From NCBI RefSeq assembly GCF_009827535.1, contig NZ_WTYN01000002.1, positions 1 to 64,000 on the forward strand: a stretch of 64,000 nucleotides of DNA. Reading direction: 5' to 3'. A program made the position numbers and the translations under genes. Under the pieces are notes generated by a model. The model made no database searches, was not told the DNA's origin, and saw only the letters and a list, made by a program, of their open reading frames with translations. Origin of the DNA: Qipengyuania oceanensis. GTDB taxonomy: Bacteria > Pseudomonadota > Alphaproteobacteria > Sphingomonadales > Sphingomonadaceae. Position 1 is the stretch's first letter, and each line of letters starts with the position of its first letter. This document shows, piece by piece, positions 38,937-48,093 of the stretch.

Positions 38937-39567
38937 GTTGTCCGGAACGCCCACGCCAGAGTTTTGTGCCAAGCTTGCTGATGGCATCGTCGCCGGCGTC
39001 GACGAGGCCGGTCGCGGTCCGCTGGCAGGGCCGGTGGTGGCCGCGGCGGTCGTTTTGTGCAGGCCGCGTCCCTCCGGGCTGGACGATTCCAAGAAGCTCA
39101 CTGCGAAACGGCGGGGCGAACTGGAGGGCGTCATCAGGAGGCGCTGCGCTTTCGGCATCGGCGTCGTCGGTGTGGACGACATCGATCGGCTGAACATCTT
39201 CGGCGCGACGATGCTGGCGATGACGCTGGCGATGGAGCGGCTGTGCGAGGCGATCGGGGCCGATTGCCACCAGGCACTGATCGACGGGAACCTGACGCCG
39301 CAGGGGCGCAACGCAGGCTGGCGCTGGCCGGCGCGCGCGATCGTCGGCGGGGATGGCAAGGAGGCCGCAATCGGAGCGGCCTCGATCCTGGCCAAGGAAT
39401 ATCGGGACCGCATCATGCGTGACGCGGCCGAGCGACATCCGCACTACGGGTGGGAACGCAACAAGGGTTACGGCTCTGCCGAACATATGGAGGCGCTGCG
39501 CGTCCACGGCCCCAGTCCGCTCCATCGACGCAGCTTCGCGCCCGTCGCGCAACTGGAGCTGCTGTAA
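38935..39567 (+). CDS. rnhB: Ribonuclease HII
   Basis: Removes RNA, including single ribonucleotides, from RNA-DNA hybrids. The 210 residues carry the catalytic acids in GVDEAGRGPLAGPV (Asp-Glu), VDDIDRLNI (Asp) and ALIDGN (Asp), and the HPHYGWERNKGYG block. ATG 38935 is chosen, with GAGG 12 bases upstream; ATG 38914 is an in-frame alternative that would overlap the PQQ dehydrogenase gene further. Confidence 0.95.
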   Translation: MLSGTPTPEFCAKLADGIVAGVDEAGRGPLAGPVVAAAVVLCRPRPSGLDDSKKLTAKRRGELEGVIRRRCAFGIGVVGVDDIDRLNIFGATMLAMTLAMERLCEAIGADCHQALIDGNLTPQGRNAGWRWPARAIVGGDGKEAAIGAASILAKEYRDRIMRDAAERHPHYGWERNKGYGSAEHMEALRVHGPSPLHRRSFAPVAQLELL

Positions 39568-39685
39568 GACCGGTTCTCACGTCCATCCGAAGCTGGCACG
39601 CCGATCCGAGGAGCGACGGGCTTCGGAACGGCCCCGTGGTTCGACACGTTGTATGCACGACACCCGAATACCGGAGATTATCCAC

Positions 39686-40606
39686 GTGAGCTTTGCCTTT
39701 TCCGACATTCCCGAACTCAGCGGCAAGACCGCCATCGTCACCGGCGCCAACACCGGAATCGGGCTGGAAATCGCCCGCGGCCTGGCGCGCAAGGGCGCGC
39801 GGGTTCTGCTCGCCTGTCGCGATGGTGACAAGGCGACCGCTGCGATCGAGGATATCTCGCGCGGGCCGGAGCGGGTCGATCTCGACTTCTTGCCGCTCGA
39901 CCTCGCCAACATGGCCTCGATCCGCGAGGCGGCCCGGCTGGCTGGCGAGGAGCCCAAGATCGACATGCTGGTGAACAATGCCGGGATCATGATCCCGCCG
40001 CTCGATCACGCGATCGGCGGGGCGGAGAGCCAGTTCGCTGTCAATCACCTCGGCCATTTCGCGCTGACCGGCCTCCTGCTGGGCAAGCTGGCGGCAGATG
40101 GGGGCGCACGGGTCGTCAGTCAGTCGTCCATCGCCCATCGCGGGGCGAAGATCGACTTCGACAATCTCGACGGCTCCAGAGGCTATGTGCGGACCCAGTT
40201 CTACGGGCAGAGCAAGCTCGCCAACCTGCTGTTCGCGCTCGAACTCGATCGGCGCTTGCGCGCGGCAGGCTCGCCGGTAGTCTCGATTGCCTGCCACCCC
40301 GGCGTCGCGCAGAGCGAGCTGACGCGCCACATGGGCGTGCTGGGCAAGATCTTCGGACCGGCGGTGGGCATCTTTCTGAATACGAGCGCGCAGGGCGCGC
40401 TTCCCGCGCTGCAGGCCGCGACCGATCCGGCTGCCGAGGGCGGGGACTATTACGGACCCTACGGGCTGCGCGAAATGAGCGGGAACACCTCCGGCGCGGC
40501 TTACGCCACCCCGACGGCGCGCGATCCGCTTCTGGCAGCACGCTTGTGGGCAAAGTCTGTAGAACTGACCGGCGTCGATCCGGGCCTGCCACCTGCCGCG
40601 GCCTGA
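39686..40606 (+). CDS. SDR family oxidoreductase, retinol-dehydrogenase-like
   Basis: A 306-residue SDR. It has TGANTGIG, NNAGIM, a Ser in SQSSIAH and FYGQSKLAN with Tyr-Lys. Length and the CRDGDKATAAIEDI segment fit the RDH/WW-oxidoreductase-like subgroup that uses NADP. GTG 39686 is preferred, with GGAG 9 bases upstream; ATG 39653 is the alternative. Substrate unknown. Confidence 0.87.
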   Translation: MSFAFSDIPELSGKTAIVTGANTGIGLEIARGLARKGARVLLACRDGDKATAAIEDISRGPERVDLDFLPLDLANMASIREAARLAGEEPKIDMLVNNAGIMIPPLDHAIGGAESQFAVNHLGHFALTGLLLGKLAADGGARVVSQSSIAHRGAKIDFDNLDGSRGYVRTQFYGQSKLANLLFALELDRRLRAAGSPVVSIACHPGVAQSELTRHMGVLGKIFGPAVGIFLNTSAQGALPALQAATDPAAEGGDYYGPYGLREMSGNTSGAAYATPTARDPLLAARLWAKSVELTGVDPGLPPAAA

Positions 40607-40619
40607 TCGTTTCCGAAGC

Positions 40620-40673
40620 GAGTCCTCGGGGCCACACCCCAGCATGTCGAGTCCCGGGATTCCGAACAGACTC
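40620..40673 (+). promoter_or_regulatory. Cluster of four GANTC methylation sites upstream of ccrM
   Basis: GAGTC at 40620, GAGTC at 40649, GATTC at 40658 and GACTC at 40669; a fifth (GACTC) is at 40767 in the presumed leader. GANTC is the target of CcrM, encoded directly downstream. By chance fewer than one would be expected in the 199-base gap. The sites suggest methylation-dependent control of ccrM itself. Confidence 0.65.
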
Positions 40674-40708
40674 AACATCTTGTGCCGGACACCTTCTGTT
40701 CTCTCTAG

Positions 40709-40725
40709 TTAGCGAGGCGTTAACC
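40709..40725 (+). promoter_or_regulatory. CtrA-binding-site-like box upstream of ccrM
   Basis: TTAG-CGAGGCG-TTAACC matches the CtrA consensus TTAA-N7-TTAAC with one mismatch and exact spacing, 80 bases before the ccrM ATG. In Caulobacter CtrA activates ccrM from a box of this kind. By-eye prediction. Confidence 0.65.
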
Positions 40726-40784
40726 ATATCCTGCGATCACTTCGCGCTTGACGCGGTGTCCGCGAGGACTCACCCTGTGGATAA

Positions 40785-41963
<1,179 letters not shown>

Positions 41964-42006
41964 AGCCACCTTTCCATTCGGCCTCGGCCATTCGTTAGGA
42001 CGCATC

Positions 42007-43128
42007 TTGCCACTGTCGGACACCGTCTACATCCAGCCGATCGGCCTTGCAGCCAGCCCGCAGAGCGAGGAGGGCGACTGCATCCGCCTTGCCGGAGGGA
42101 TGGTCTATGCCCACCGCTTCGTGGTGCTGGTGCGGCGCGATGGTGAGATCGTGGAACGCTGGCGCGCGACCCGCGATACGATCGACGACGTCATGGCGCG
42201 CCTGCCCGACGAGCTGGCGGCCGATGCCGAGGCGCAGTGGACCAATCTCACCCTCGCGCATCCGCCGCTCGAACTGGGGGGACGGACGGTCCGGCTCGAC
42301 CAGCCGCAAGTCATGGGCATCCTCAACGTGACGCCCGACAGTTTCAGCGATGGCGGCCAGTTTCTCGACAATCCCGAAGCAGGTCGGCAGCACGCCGCTG
42401 CCATGCTCGAGGCGGGCGCATCGCTGGTCGATATCGGTGGCGAGAGCACGCGTCCGGGCGCGCCGGCGACATGGGAAGGCGACGAGATATCCCGGGTCGT
42501 GCCAGCAGTTGAATATTGCGCGGGGATGGGCGCGGCGATCAGCATCGACACCCGGCGCGCGGCGGTTATGGAAGCCGCGCTCGATGCGGGCGCGCACGTG
42601 GTCAACGACGTGTCGGGCCTTCGCTTCGATCCGCGGAGCGCCGAGCTCTGCGCGGCCCGTGGCTGTCCGGTCGTGCTGATGCACGCGCCCGGCAAAGGCG
42701 AGGATCCGCACGCCGACGGCAATTACGCCAATGTCGTCCTCGATGTGTTCGACTGGCTGGCCCGGGCGCGCGACCGCGCGGTATCGACGGGCATCTCGCG
42801 CGCCAAGATCGTGCTCGATCCGGGCATCGGCTTCGGCAAGTCGCTGGCCGAAAACCTGGCGCTGATCAACGCGCTGCCGATGTTCCACGCGCTCGGCCAG
42901 CCCTTGCTACTCGGCGCGAGCCGCAAGCGGATGATCGGCGCGCTGAGCAAGGAAGCACCCGTCGATGCGCGGCTCGGCGGCAGCATCGCGCTGTCCGTGG
43001 CCGGAATGAACGCCGGCGTTCAGCTTGTCCGCGTCCACGACGTGGCGGAAACGGTCCAGGCGAGGGACGTCTGGCGGGGCTTGCGCGATGCCGCGCTGAC
43101 CGATTTCTCGATGCTGCCCGAAGACTGA
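42007..43128 (+). CDS. folP: Dihydropteroate synthase with N-terminal extension
   Basis: Condenses p-aminobenzoate with the pterin diphosphate in folate synthesis. The TIM-barrel core (from about residue 98) has [37 protein letters not shown] and [12 protein letters not shown]. Before it are about 95 residues not found in E. coli FolP (including [18 protein letters not shown]), apparently usual in related alphaproteobacteria. TTG 42007 is the start, with TAGGA 6 bases upstream. Confidence 0.94.
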   Translation: MPLSDTVYIQPIGLAASPQSEEGDCIRLAGGMVYAHRFVVLVRRDGEIVERWRATRDTIDDVMARLPDELAADAEAQWTNLTLAHPPLELGGRTVRLDQPQVMGILNVTPDSFSDGGQFLDNPEAGRQHAAAMLEAGASLVDIGGESTRPGAPATWEGDEISRVVPAVEYCAGMGAAISIDTRRAAVMEAALDAGAHVVNDVSGLRFDPRSAELCAARGCPVVLMHAPGKGEDPHADGNYANVVLDVFDWLARARDRAVSTGISRAKIVLDPGIGFGKSLAENLALINALPMFHALGQPLLLGASRKRMIGALSKEAPVDARLGGSIALSVAGMNAGVQLVRVHDVAETVQARDVWRGLRDAALTDFSMLPED

Positions 43129-43908
43129 TCAACCCGGCGAGGCGGCGCTCCCGGCGAGCAATCCACCGTCCAGCGTCAGCTCCGTCCCGGTCATGTACGC
43201 GCTGTCGTCACTGGCAAGGAACACGCAAAGCGCGGCGACTTCCTCTACCGTGCCAAAGCGCTTCAACGGCGTATCGGCGACCAGCGCCGCCATCTTCGCA
43301 TCGCGGTCGGGCCCGTCGCCAAGCATCGGCTCCCAGATGTCGGTCAGGATCGCGGCAGGATGGATCGAATTGCAGCGGATCTGCCAGCCCTGTTGCGCCG
43401 CATAGAGTGCCACGGACTTGGTATGGTTGCGGATCGCCGCCTTGCTCGCCGCATAGGCCGCCGCACCGGGTATTCCGACGAGGCCCGAGCGCGAGGACAT
43501 GTTGATGATCGCGCCCGTGCCCGCCTGCTTCATTGCGCCCAGGGCATAGCGGCAACCGAGAAAGCAGCCGTCGGTGTTGACCGCGTGGACGCGGTGCCAT
43601 TCGGCAAGGCTCGCATGTTCGGGATCGTGTAGTGCCGGGCCGTCTTCGAAACCGGTGATCCCCGCATTGTTGACCAGCACGTCGATAGCCGGATGCGCCT
43701 CGGCAAAAGCGAGCCACTCGTCCTCGCTAGCGACGTCGAGCTTCAGGAACTCGCAACCGAGCGCGGCAGCAGTCCGCGCCCCCTGATCGGCGTCGACGTC
43801 GGTCAGGACGACATGCGCGCCCTCGTGCGCGAAAGCCTCGCACACGGCCTTGCCGATGCCCCGCGCGCCGCCGGTGACGACGCAGATCTTTCCGTCGAGT
43901 TTTCCCAT
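43129..43908 (-). CDS. Short-chain dehydrogenase/reductase
   Basis: A 259-residue classical SDR with TGGARGIG, an acidic residue after strand 2 (LTDVDADQG) suggesting NAD preference, VNNAG, a Ser in [10 protein letters not shown] and YAASK. Close in pattern to 3-beta/17-beta-hydroxysteroid or glucose dehydrogenase types; substrate not determined. It converges with folP; the stops are adjacent. Confidence 0.87.
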   Translation of the reverse strand: MGKLDGKICVVTGGARGIGKAVCEAFAHEGAHVVLTDVDADQGARTAAALGCEFLKLDVASEDEWLAFAEAHPAIDVLVNNAGITGFEDGPALHDPEHASLAEWHRVHAVNTDGCFLGCRYALGAMKQAGTGAIINMSSRSGLVGIPGAAAYAASKAAIRNHTKSVALYAAQQGWQIRCNSIHPAAILTDIWEPMLGDGPDRDAKMAALVADTPLKRFGTVEEVAALCVFLASDDSAYMTGTELTLDGGLLAGSAASPG

Positions 43909-43923
43909 GACCGGACGTGATAA

Positions 43924-43953
43924 GGGGCCGCCTGCCTATCGGCAAGCAGCCCC
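43924..43953 (-). terminator. Possible terminator after the hemerythrin gene
   Basis: An imperfect GC hairpin (GGGGC-GC-TGCC ... GGCA-GC-GCCCC) 20 bases beyond the hemerythrin stop in the gap before the SDR start. The T-tract is poor. Confidence 0.4.
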
Positions 43954-43974
43954 TCGATGGCTGTGCGCCCAGGC

Positions 43975-44490
43975 TCAGGCGTGTTCGTTTTCCTTGATGT
44001 AAGCGTCGGGATCCTTGTCCTCGCGGTCGTAGTGGCCCGAATGCTTCGATTCGAAGGCGAGATACTTGATGCCGAGCGCGATACGTTCTTCCAGCGGCAC
44101 GCGGCGACGGAAATCGGTGAGGCCCTGGCGCTCTTCCTCGCTCATGTGCTTTGAATTCTGCAGGTTCGCCTGGTCGACGCATTTCCACCAAGCATCTGAG
44201 CCGACTTCCTCCTTGCCGGCAGCTTCCGCCGCGTGCGCGATCTTGTTGTGATCGTCGATCGCATCGTCGGTGGTTTCTTCGGCGCTGTCGCTGTCGAGCG
44301 CGCCCGAGCCGCACTGCAGCAGGCGGGGGTAGAAATAGAGTTCCTCTGCCTCGGCATGGGCCTCGAGGAAATTGCGCAGGCGGTTGAAAATCTGTCCGAG
44401 CGATTCGGTGTCGTCGCGGGCCATGTCGAGCGCGGCAAACATGCGGCGCTGGCGGTCGTGGTCGGCGAGAATGCAGTCGACGATGTCCAT
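43975..44490 (-). CDS. Hemerythrin HHE domain protein
   Basis: A 171-residue four-helix protein with the di-iron ligand pattern of HHE proteins: His in ILADHDRQRR, HAEAEELYFYPRL (His and Glu), DDHNKIAHAAEA and a later His (NSKHMSEEER). Likely binds O2 or NO-related ligands or acts in stress sensing. It follows the NtrC-like gene by 93 bases on the same strand. Confidence 0.85.
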   Translation of the reverse strand: MDIVDCILADHDRQRRMFAALDMARDDTESLGQIFNRLRNFLEAHAEAEELYFYPRLLQCGSGALDSDSAEETTDDAIDDHNKIAHAAEAAGKEEVGSDAWWKCVDQANLQNSKHMSEEERQGLTDFRRRVPLEERIALGIKYLAFESKHSGHYDREDKDPDAYIKENEHA

Positions 44491-44583
44491 CGTGGTCTTC
44501 CTTCGTTTGACGGTTCGATCGCCAAACGGAGGGTCGGACTGCGGGTTCCGGGTCAGACGATCCCGTCGATTCCTACGCGGTCT

Positions 44584-46002
44584 CTAGGCCGCATTGTCGA
44601 TGCCGAGGTCCGAAAGCTTGCGATAGAGTGTCGAGCGCCCGATGCCGAGCCGCCGGGCGACTTCGGTCATACGTCCGCGATAGTGGCCGATGGCGAGGCG
44701 GATGACGTCCGCCTCGATCTCCTCGAGCGGGCGCAAGTTGCCGTCCGGCTGGTATAGCATCACCCCCATGCCGTCCTGCGAGGGCGCGCCCGCACCGTCC
44801 TCGCGATCGCCGAGGATCGCGTGGAGATCGGGAAAGCTTTCCGGCGTCAGCGTCTGCGCGTCGCAGAACACGGCGGCGCGGAAAAGCACCGCCTGGAGCT
44901 GGCGGACATTGCCCGGCCAGTCGAAGGCGGCGAGCAGCGACAATGCGCTGTCGGAGATCGACAGATGCCGCAGGCCCGGCTGTTCGCCGATGCGGGCGAG
45001 GAAATGGCGAGTGAGCGCCGGAATGTCGCCCGCGCGCTCGCGCAGCGGCGGCAATTCGATGCGCGTGCCCGACATCGCCTCGAACAGGTCGCGGCGGAAA
45101 TGGCCCTCGGAAACCATGTCGGCGAGCGGCAGGTTGCTGGTCGCCATGAAGCGCACGTCGACGCGGAAGCCGTGGCTCGCCCCGACCGGGCGCACGATGC
45201 CGCTCTCGATCATGGTCGCCAGCGCTTCCTGTGTCGCCGGTTCGAGCCGGTCGATGTCGTCGAGCACCACCGTGCCGCCATCGGCATGCTGAATCGCGCC
45301 GACCTGGCGGTCGAAAGCGCCCGGAAAGGCATCGGGCTCGTGCCCGAACAATAGCGATTCGATGGCGCTGGCAGATGCGCTGCCGATGTTGACGATCCGC
45401 AGCGGCGCCTTGGCCCGCGCACTTGCGCCATGCATCGCGCGCAGCAGCATTTCCTTGCCGGTGCCGCTTTCCCCCTCGATCAGCACCGAGCCGTTGCCGC
45501 GCGCGGTCTTCGCCGCCTGCGCCAGTGCAGAGCGGAATGGCGGAGAAGTGCCGATCATCGAATCGAAGTCGAGCGTCCCCTGCATCTTTTCGGCAAGCGG
45601 CTGGAGTTCCTTGCGCGGTGCCTCGACCTGCGTCGCGGCGCGCAGCGACTGCATCAGCCGCTCCGGCGCGACCGGCTTGATGAGATAGTCGTTGGCTCCG
45701 GCGCGCATGGCCTCGACCGCGAGCAGCGGCGACGCGCTTCCGGTGAGCATCAGTACCGGTGCATCGGGCCGCTTGTCCTTGAGCGCACCGATCAGGCTGC
45801 AGGCCTGGTCGCCGATCGCAGCCTGGTCGAGGATGATCGCGGTGACCGCCTTGCCTTCGGCGCTCTTGAGGGCGGTGAGTGCGGCTTCGGCATCGCGCAC
45901 GACCAGCGTACGCCAGCCTTCACGCAGGGCGACAGCCGTGATGAGCCGGCTCTGCGCCGGTTCCCTGTCGATCAGCATCAGCAGGCGCGAATCGTCCGCC
46001 AT
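44584..46002 (-). CDS. NtrC-like AAA+ response regulator with degenerate sigma-54 motif
   Basis: A 472-residue protein: receiver (1-120; acceptor-like D59, K109, but the usual N-terminal Asp pair reads LIDRE), AAA+ (145-380; Walker A GESGTGKE at 177-184, Walker B VVLDDIDR) and a Fis-type HTH (MTEVARRLGIGRSTLYRKL). Where active sigma-54 activators have GAFTGA, it reads DAFPGA (224-229). So contact with sigma-54 is doubtful. It may act at sigma-70 promoters as TyrR-type proteins do, or as an antagonist. Confidence 0.85.
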   Translation of the reverse strand: MADDSRLLMLIDREPAQSRLITAVALREGWRTLVVRDAEAALTALKSAEGKAVTAIILDQAAIGDQACSLIGALKDKRPDAPVLMLTGSASPLLAVEAMRAGANDYLIKPVAPERLMQSLRAATQVEAPRKELQPLAEKMQGTLDFDSMIGTSPPFRSALAQAAKTARGNGSVLIEGESGTGKEMLLRAMHGASARAKAPLRIVNIGSASASAIESLLFGHEPDAFPGAFDRQVGAIQHADGGTVVLDDIDRLEPATQEALATMIESGIVRPVGASHGFRVDVRFMATSNLPLADMVSEGHFRRDLFEAMSGTRIELPPLRERAGDIPALTRHFLARIGEQPGLRHLSISDSALSLLAAFDWPGNVRQLQAVLFRAAVFCDAQTLTPESFPDLHAILGDREDGAGAPSQDGMGVMLYQPDGNLRPLEEIEADVIRLAIGHYRGRMTEVARRLGIGRSTLYRKLSDLGIDNAA

Positions 46003-46166
46003 GATCTCCCATCCGTCCCGCATCGGTACGAAGCCACGCTTTAGCGGTTCGGAGTAAAGAGGTTGTTAAGCCTGCGGGCGAGGGTGGCCGTGGGGCTTGA
46101 GGTGCGTGCGCGCGCGGGTTAAGCCCACGCCCGACATTCAACGCATTCCATTCTCAAGAGGGTAAA

Positions 46167-46292
46167 ATGGCTTCGGGCAACGACATGAAGGCGCATTCCG
46201 GCACCTACGCCGGGTTCATCGCGAAACTGAAATGGATGGTCCCCCTGATCGCGGTCATCGCTTTCATCGTCGTCATCCTGATCTCGGGCTGA
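46167..46292 (+). CDS. aa3-type cytochrome c oxidase subunit IV
   Basis: A 41-residue protein (begins MASGNDMKAHSGTYAGFI) with one C-terminal membrane helix (WMVPLIAVIAFIVVILIS). The short polar start with a Tyr and the single helix fit the bacterial aa3 oxidase subunit IV family (COX4_pro_2). AGAGGG precedes ATG 46167. It is 10 bases from pntAA and not near other oxidase genes. Confidence 0.75.
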   Translation: MASGNDMKAHSGTYAGFIAKLKWMVPLIAVIAFIVVILISG

Positions 46293-46302
46293 GCCCGCGC
46301 AG

Positions 46303-47424
46303 TTGCGGATCGCAGTCCTGAAAGAGCGTGCGGCCGGTGAACACCGTGTCGCGCTGACCCCCGAGACGGTGAAGAAATTTGCCGCCCTCGGCGCGACTGT
46401 CGCGGTCGAGCACGGGGCGGGTGCAGGGGCTTCGATCCCCGATGCGGCCTATGCCGAAGCCGGTGCCGAAGTCGTTTCCGCTGCCGATGCGGTGGCGAAC
46501 GCCGACATCGTGATGGGAGTCGTCGCGCCCGATCCGGCCCTGCTGGCGGGCGCGAGGCCGGGCGCATGGGTCGCGGCGACATTCGATCCGTTCCGTAACG
46601 GCGCGCTGGTCGAGAGCTATGCGAATGCGGGGCTCGAGGCATTGAGCATGGAGTTCATGCCGCGCATCACGCGTGCGCAGAGCATGGACGTGCTCTCCAG
46701 CCAGTCGAACCTCGCCGGTTACAAGGCGGTGCTGACCGCCGCGAACGAATACGGCCGCGCTTTTCCGATGATGATGACCGCTGCCGGCACGGTGCAGGCG
46801 GCCAGGGTGTTCGTGATGGGCGTGGGAGTGGCGGGCCTGCAGGCAATCGCCACGGCCAAGCGCCTCGGCGCGCAAGTCTCCGCGACCGACGTGCGTAGCG
46901 CCACGAAAGAGCAGATCCAGTCGCTCGGCGCGAAGCCCGTTTTCGTGGAGGAAGTGGCCGGTATCGAAGGCGAAGGCTCGGGCGGCTATGCCACCGAAAT
47001 GAGCGAGGAATACCAGGCCGCCCAAGCCAAGCTGGTCTCCGAGCATATCGCCAAGCAGGATATCGTGATCACCACCGCGCTCATCCCGGGCAAGCCCGCG
47101 CCGCGGCTTGTCTCCGACGCGCAGGTCGCGAGCATGAAGCCGGGCAGCGTGATCTTCGACCTCGCGGTCGCCCAAGGCGGGAATGTAGAGGGCTCGCGGC
47201 CGGACGAGGTGGTCGAGAAGCACGGGGTGAAGATCGTCGGCTATTCGAACACCGCCGGACACCTGGCGGCGGACGCATCGGCGCTTTATGCGCGCAATCT
47301 CTACAATTTTCTGTCGGCGTTCTGGGACGCCGAGGCAGGCAAGCCCGTGCTCGACGAAGAGATCGGCGATGCCGTGCGGCTGACGCAGGGTGGCAAGATC
47401 GTGAACGAGAGGCTTCAGGGGTGA
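46303..47424 (+). CDS. pntAA: Proton-translocating NAD(P) transhydrogenase subunit alpha, part 1
   Basis: The 373-residue soluble NAD-binding dI component. It begins MRIAVLKERAAGEHRVALTP, and has the MSMEFMPRITRAQSMDVLSSQSN family region (in part), VFVMGVGVAGLQAIATAKRLGA for NAD binding and the mobile loop near GYATEMSEEY. The TTG start at 46303 lacks a strong ribosome site and may be coupled to the upstream gene. The stop overlaps the next GTG. Confidence 0.94.
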   Translation: MRIAVLKERAAGEHRVALTPETVKKFAALGATVAVEHGAGAGASIPDAAYAEAGAEVVSAADAVANADIVMGVVAPDPALLAGARPGAWVAATFDPFRNGALVESYANAGLEALSMEFMPRITRAQSMDVLSSQSNLAGYKAVLTAANEYGRAFPMMMTAAGTVQAARVFVMGVGVAGLQAIATAKRLGAQVSATDVRSATKEQIQSLGAKPVFVEEVAGIEGEGSGGYATEMSEEYQAAQAKLVSEHIAKQDIVITTALIPGKPAPRLVSDAQVASMKPGSVIFDLAVAQGGNVEGSRPDEVVEKHGVKIVGYSNTAGHLAADASALYARNLYNFLSAFWDAEAGKPVLDEEIGDAVRLTQGGKIVNERLQG

Positions 47425-47807
47425 GGGCTTATGCCTCGGCCTTGGCGCTCGTTGCGATCCCGCTTGCGGGGTGCGAAACCCTGACATCGAAAGATCCTGC
47501 GCCGGTCCAGGCGTTATCGGGCGAATGGACAGTCGATCTGCGCCCCTCCTTCGAGGATGCTCCATATGACCAGCAGATGGTTCTGACGGTATCGCGGTCC
47601 GGCGAGATGACGGGGACATTTTACGGCAGCGAGATAAGCGAAGGCCGTGCGGGAGCCGGCCAAGGCCGCGTTTGTGCGGCATGGCGCACATTCGACAATA
47701 GCGGACCCTATCAGCATTCCGGCTGCCTCGAAGGGGATACCATCGTGGGCCAGAGCTGGAGCGAGGGTCGCGACTTCGTCCTGCCATGGACCGCCAGAAG
47801 GGACTGA
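47421..47807 (+). CDS. Small lipoprotein between transhydrogenase subunits
   Basis: A 128-residue protein with a lipobox (PLAGC at Cys18) and a single beta-rich domain (LSGEWTVDLRP, MVLTVSRSGEMTGTFYGS, GRVCAAWRTFDNSG). GTG 47421 overlaps the pntAA stop in GTGA. It is not a subunit of known transhydrogenases. Family not recognised; similar small domains are often annotated as hypothetical. Confidence 0.7.
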   Translation: MRAYASALALVAIPLAGCETLTSKDPAPVQALSGEWTVDLRPSFEDAPYDQQMVLTVSRSGEMTGTFYGSEISEGRAGAGQGRVCAAWRTFDNSGPYQHSGCLEGDTIVGQSWSEGRDFVLPWTARRD

Positions 47808-47808
47808 C

Positions 47809-48093
47809 ATGGACTTCATCAGCATCCTATCGATCTTCGTGCTGGCGTGTTTCGTCGGCTATTACGTGGTCTGGTCGGTCACGCCCGCGCTGCACACGCC
47901 GCTGATGGCGGTGACCAATGCGATTTCCTCGGTGATCATCGTCGGCGCGCTCATCGCGGCGGCGGCGGCGGATGTGCCGGGGGCGAAGTGGCTGGGGCTG
48001 CTTGGCATCGTGCTCGCCAGCGTGAATATCTTCGGCGGTTTTGCGGTGACGGCGAGAATGCTCGCCATGTACAAGAAGAAGGAGAAGAAGTGA
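47809..48093 (+). CDS. pntAB: Transhydrogenase subunit alpha, part 2 (membrane)
   Basis: A 94-residue membrane component with three helices (ISILSIFVLACFVGYYVVW, PLMAVTNAISSVIIVGALIA, LGLLGIVLASVNIFGGFAVT). The HTPLMAVTNAISSVI and NIFGGFAVTARML motifs are family signatures. The C-terminus is KKKEKK. The stop overlaps a pntB ATG in TGATG. Confidence 0.94.
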   Translation: MDFISILSIFVLACFVGYYVVWSVTPALHTPLMAVTNAISSVIIVGALIAAAAADVPGAKWLGLLGIVLASVNIFGGFAVTARMLAMYKKKEKK

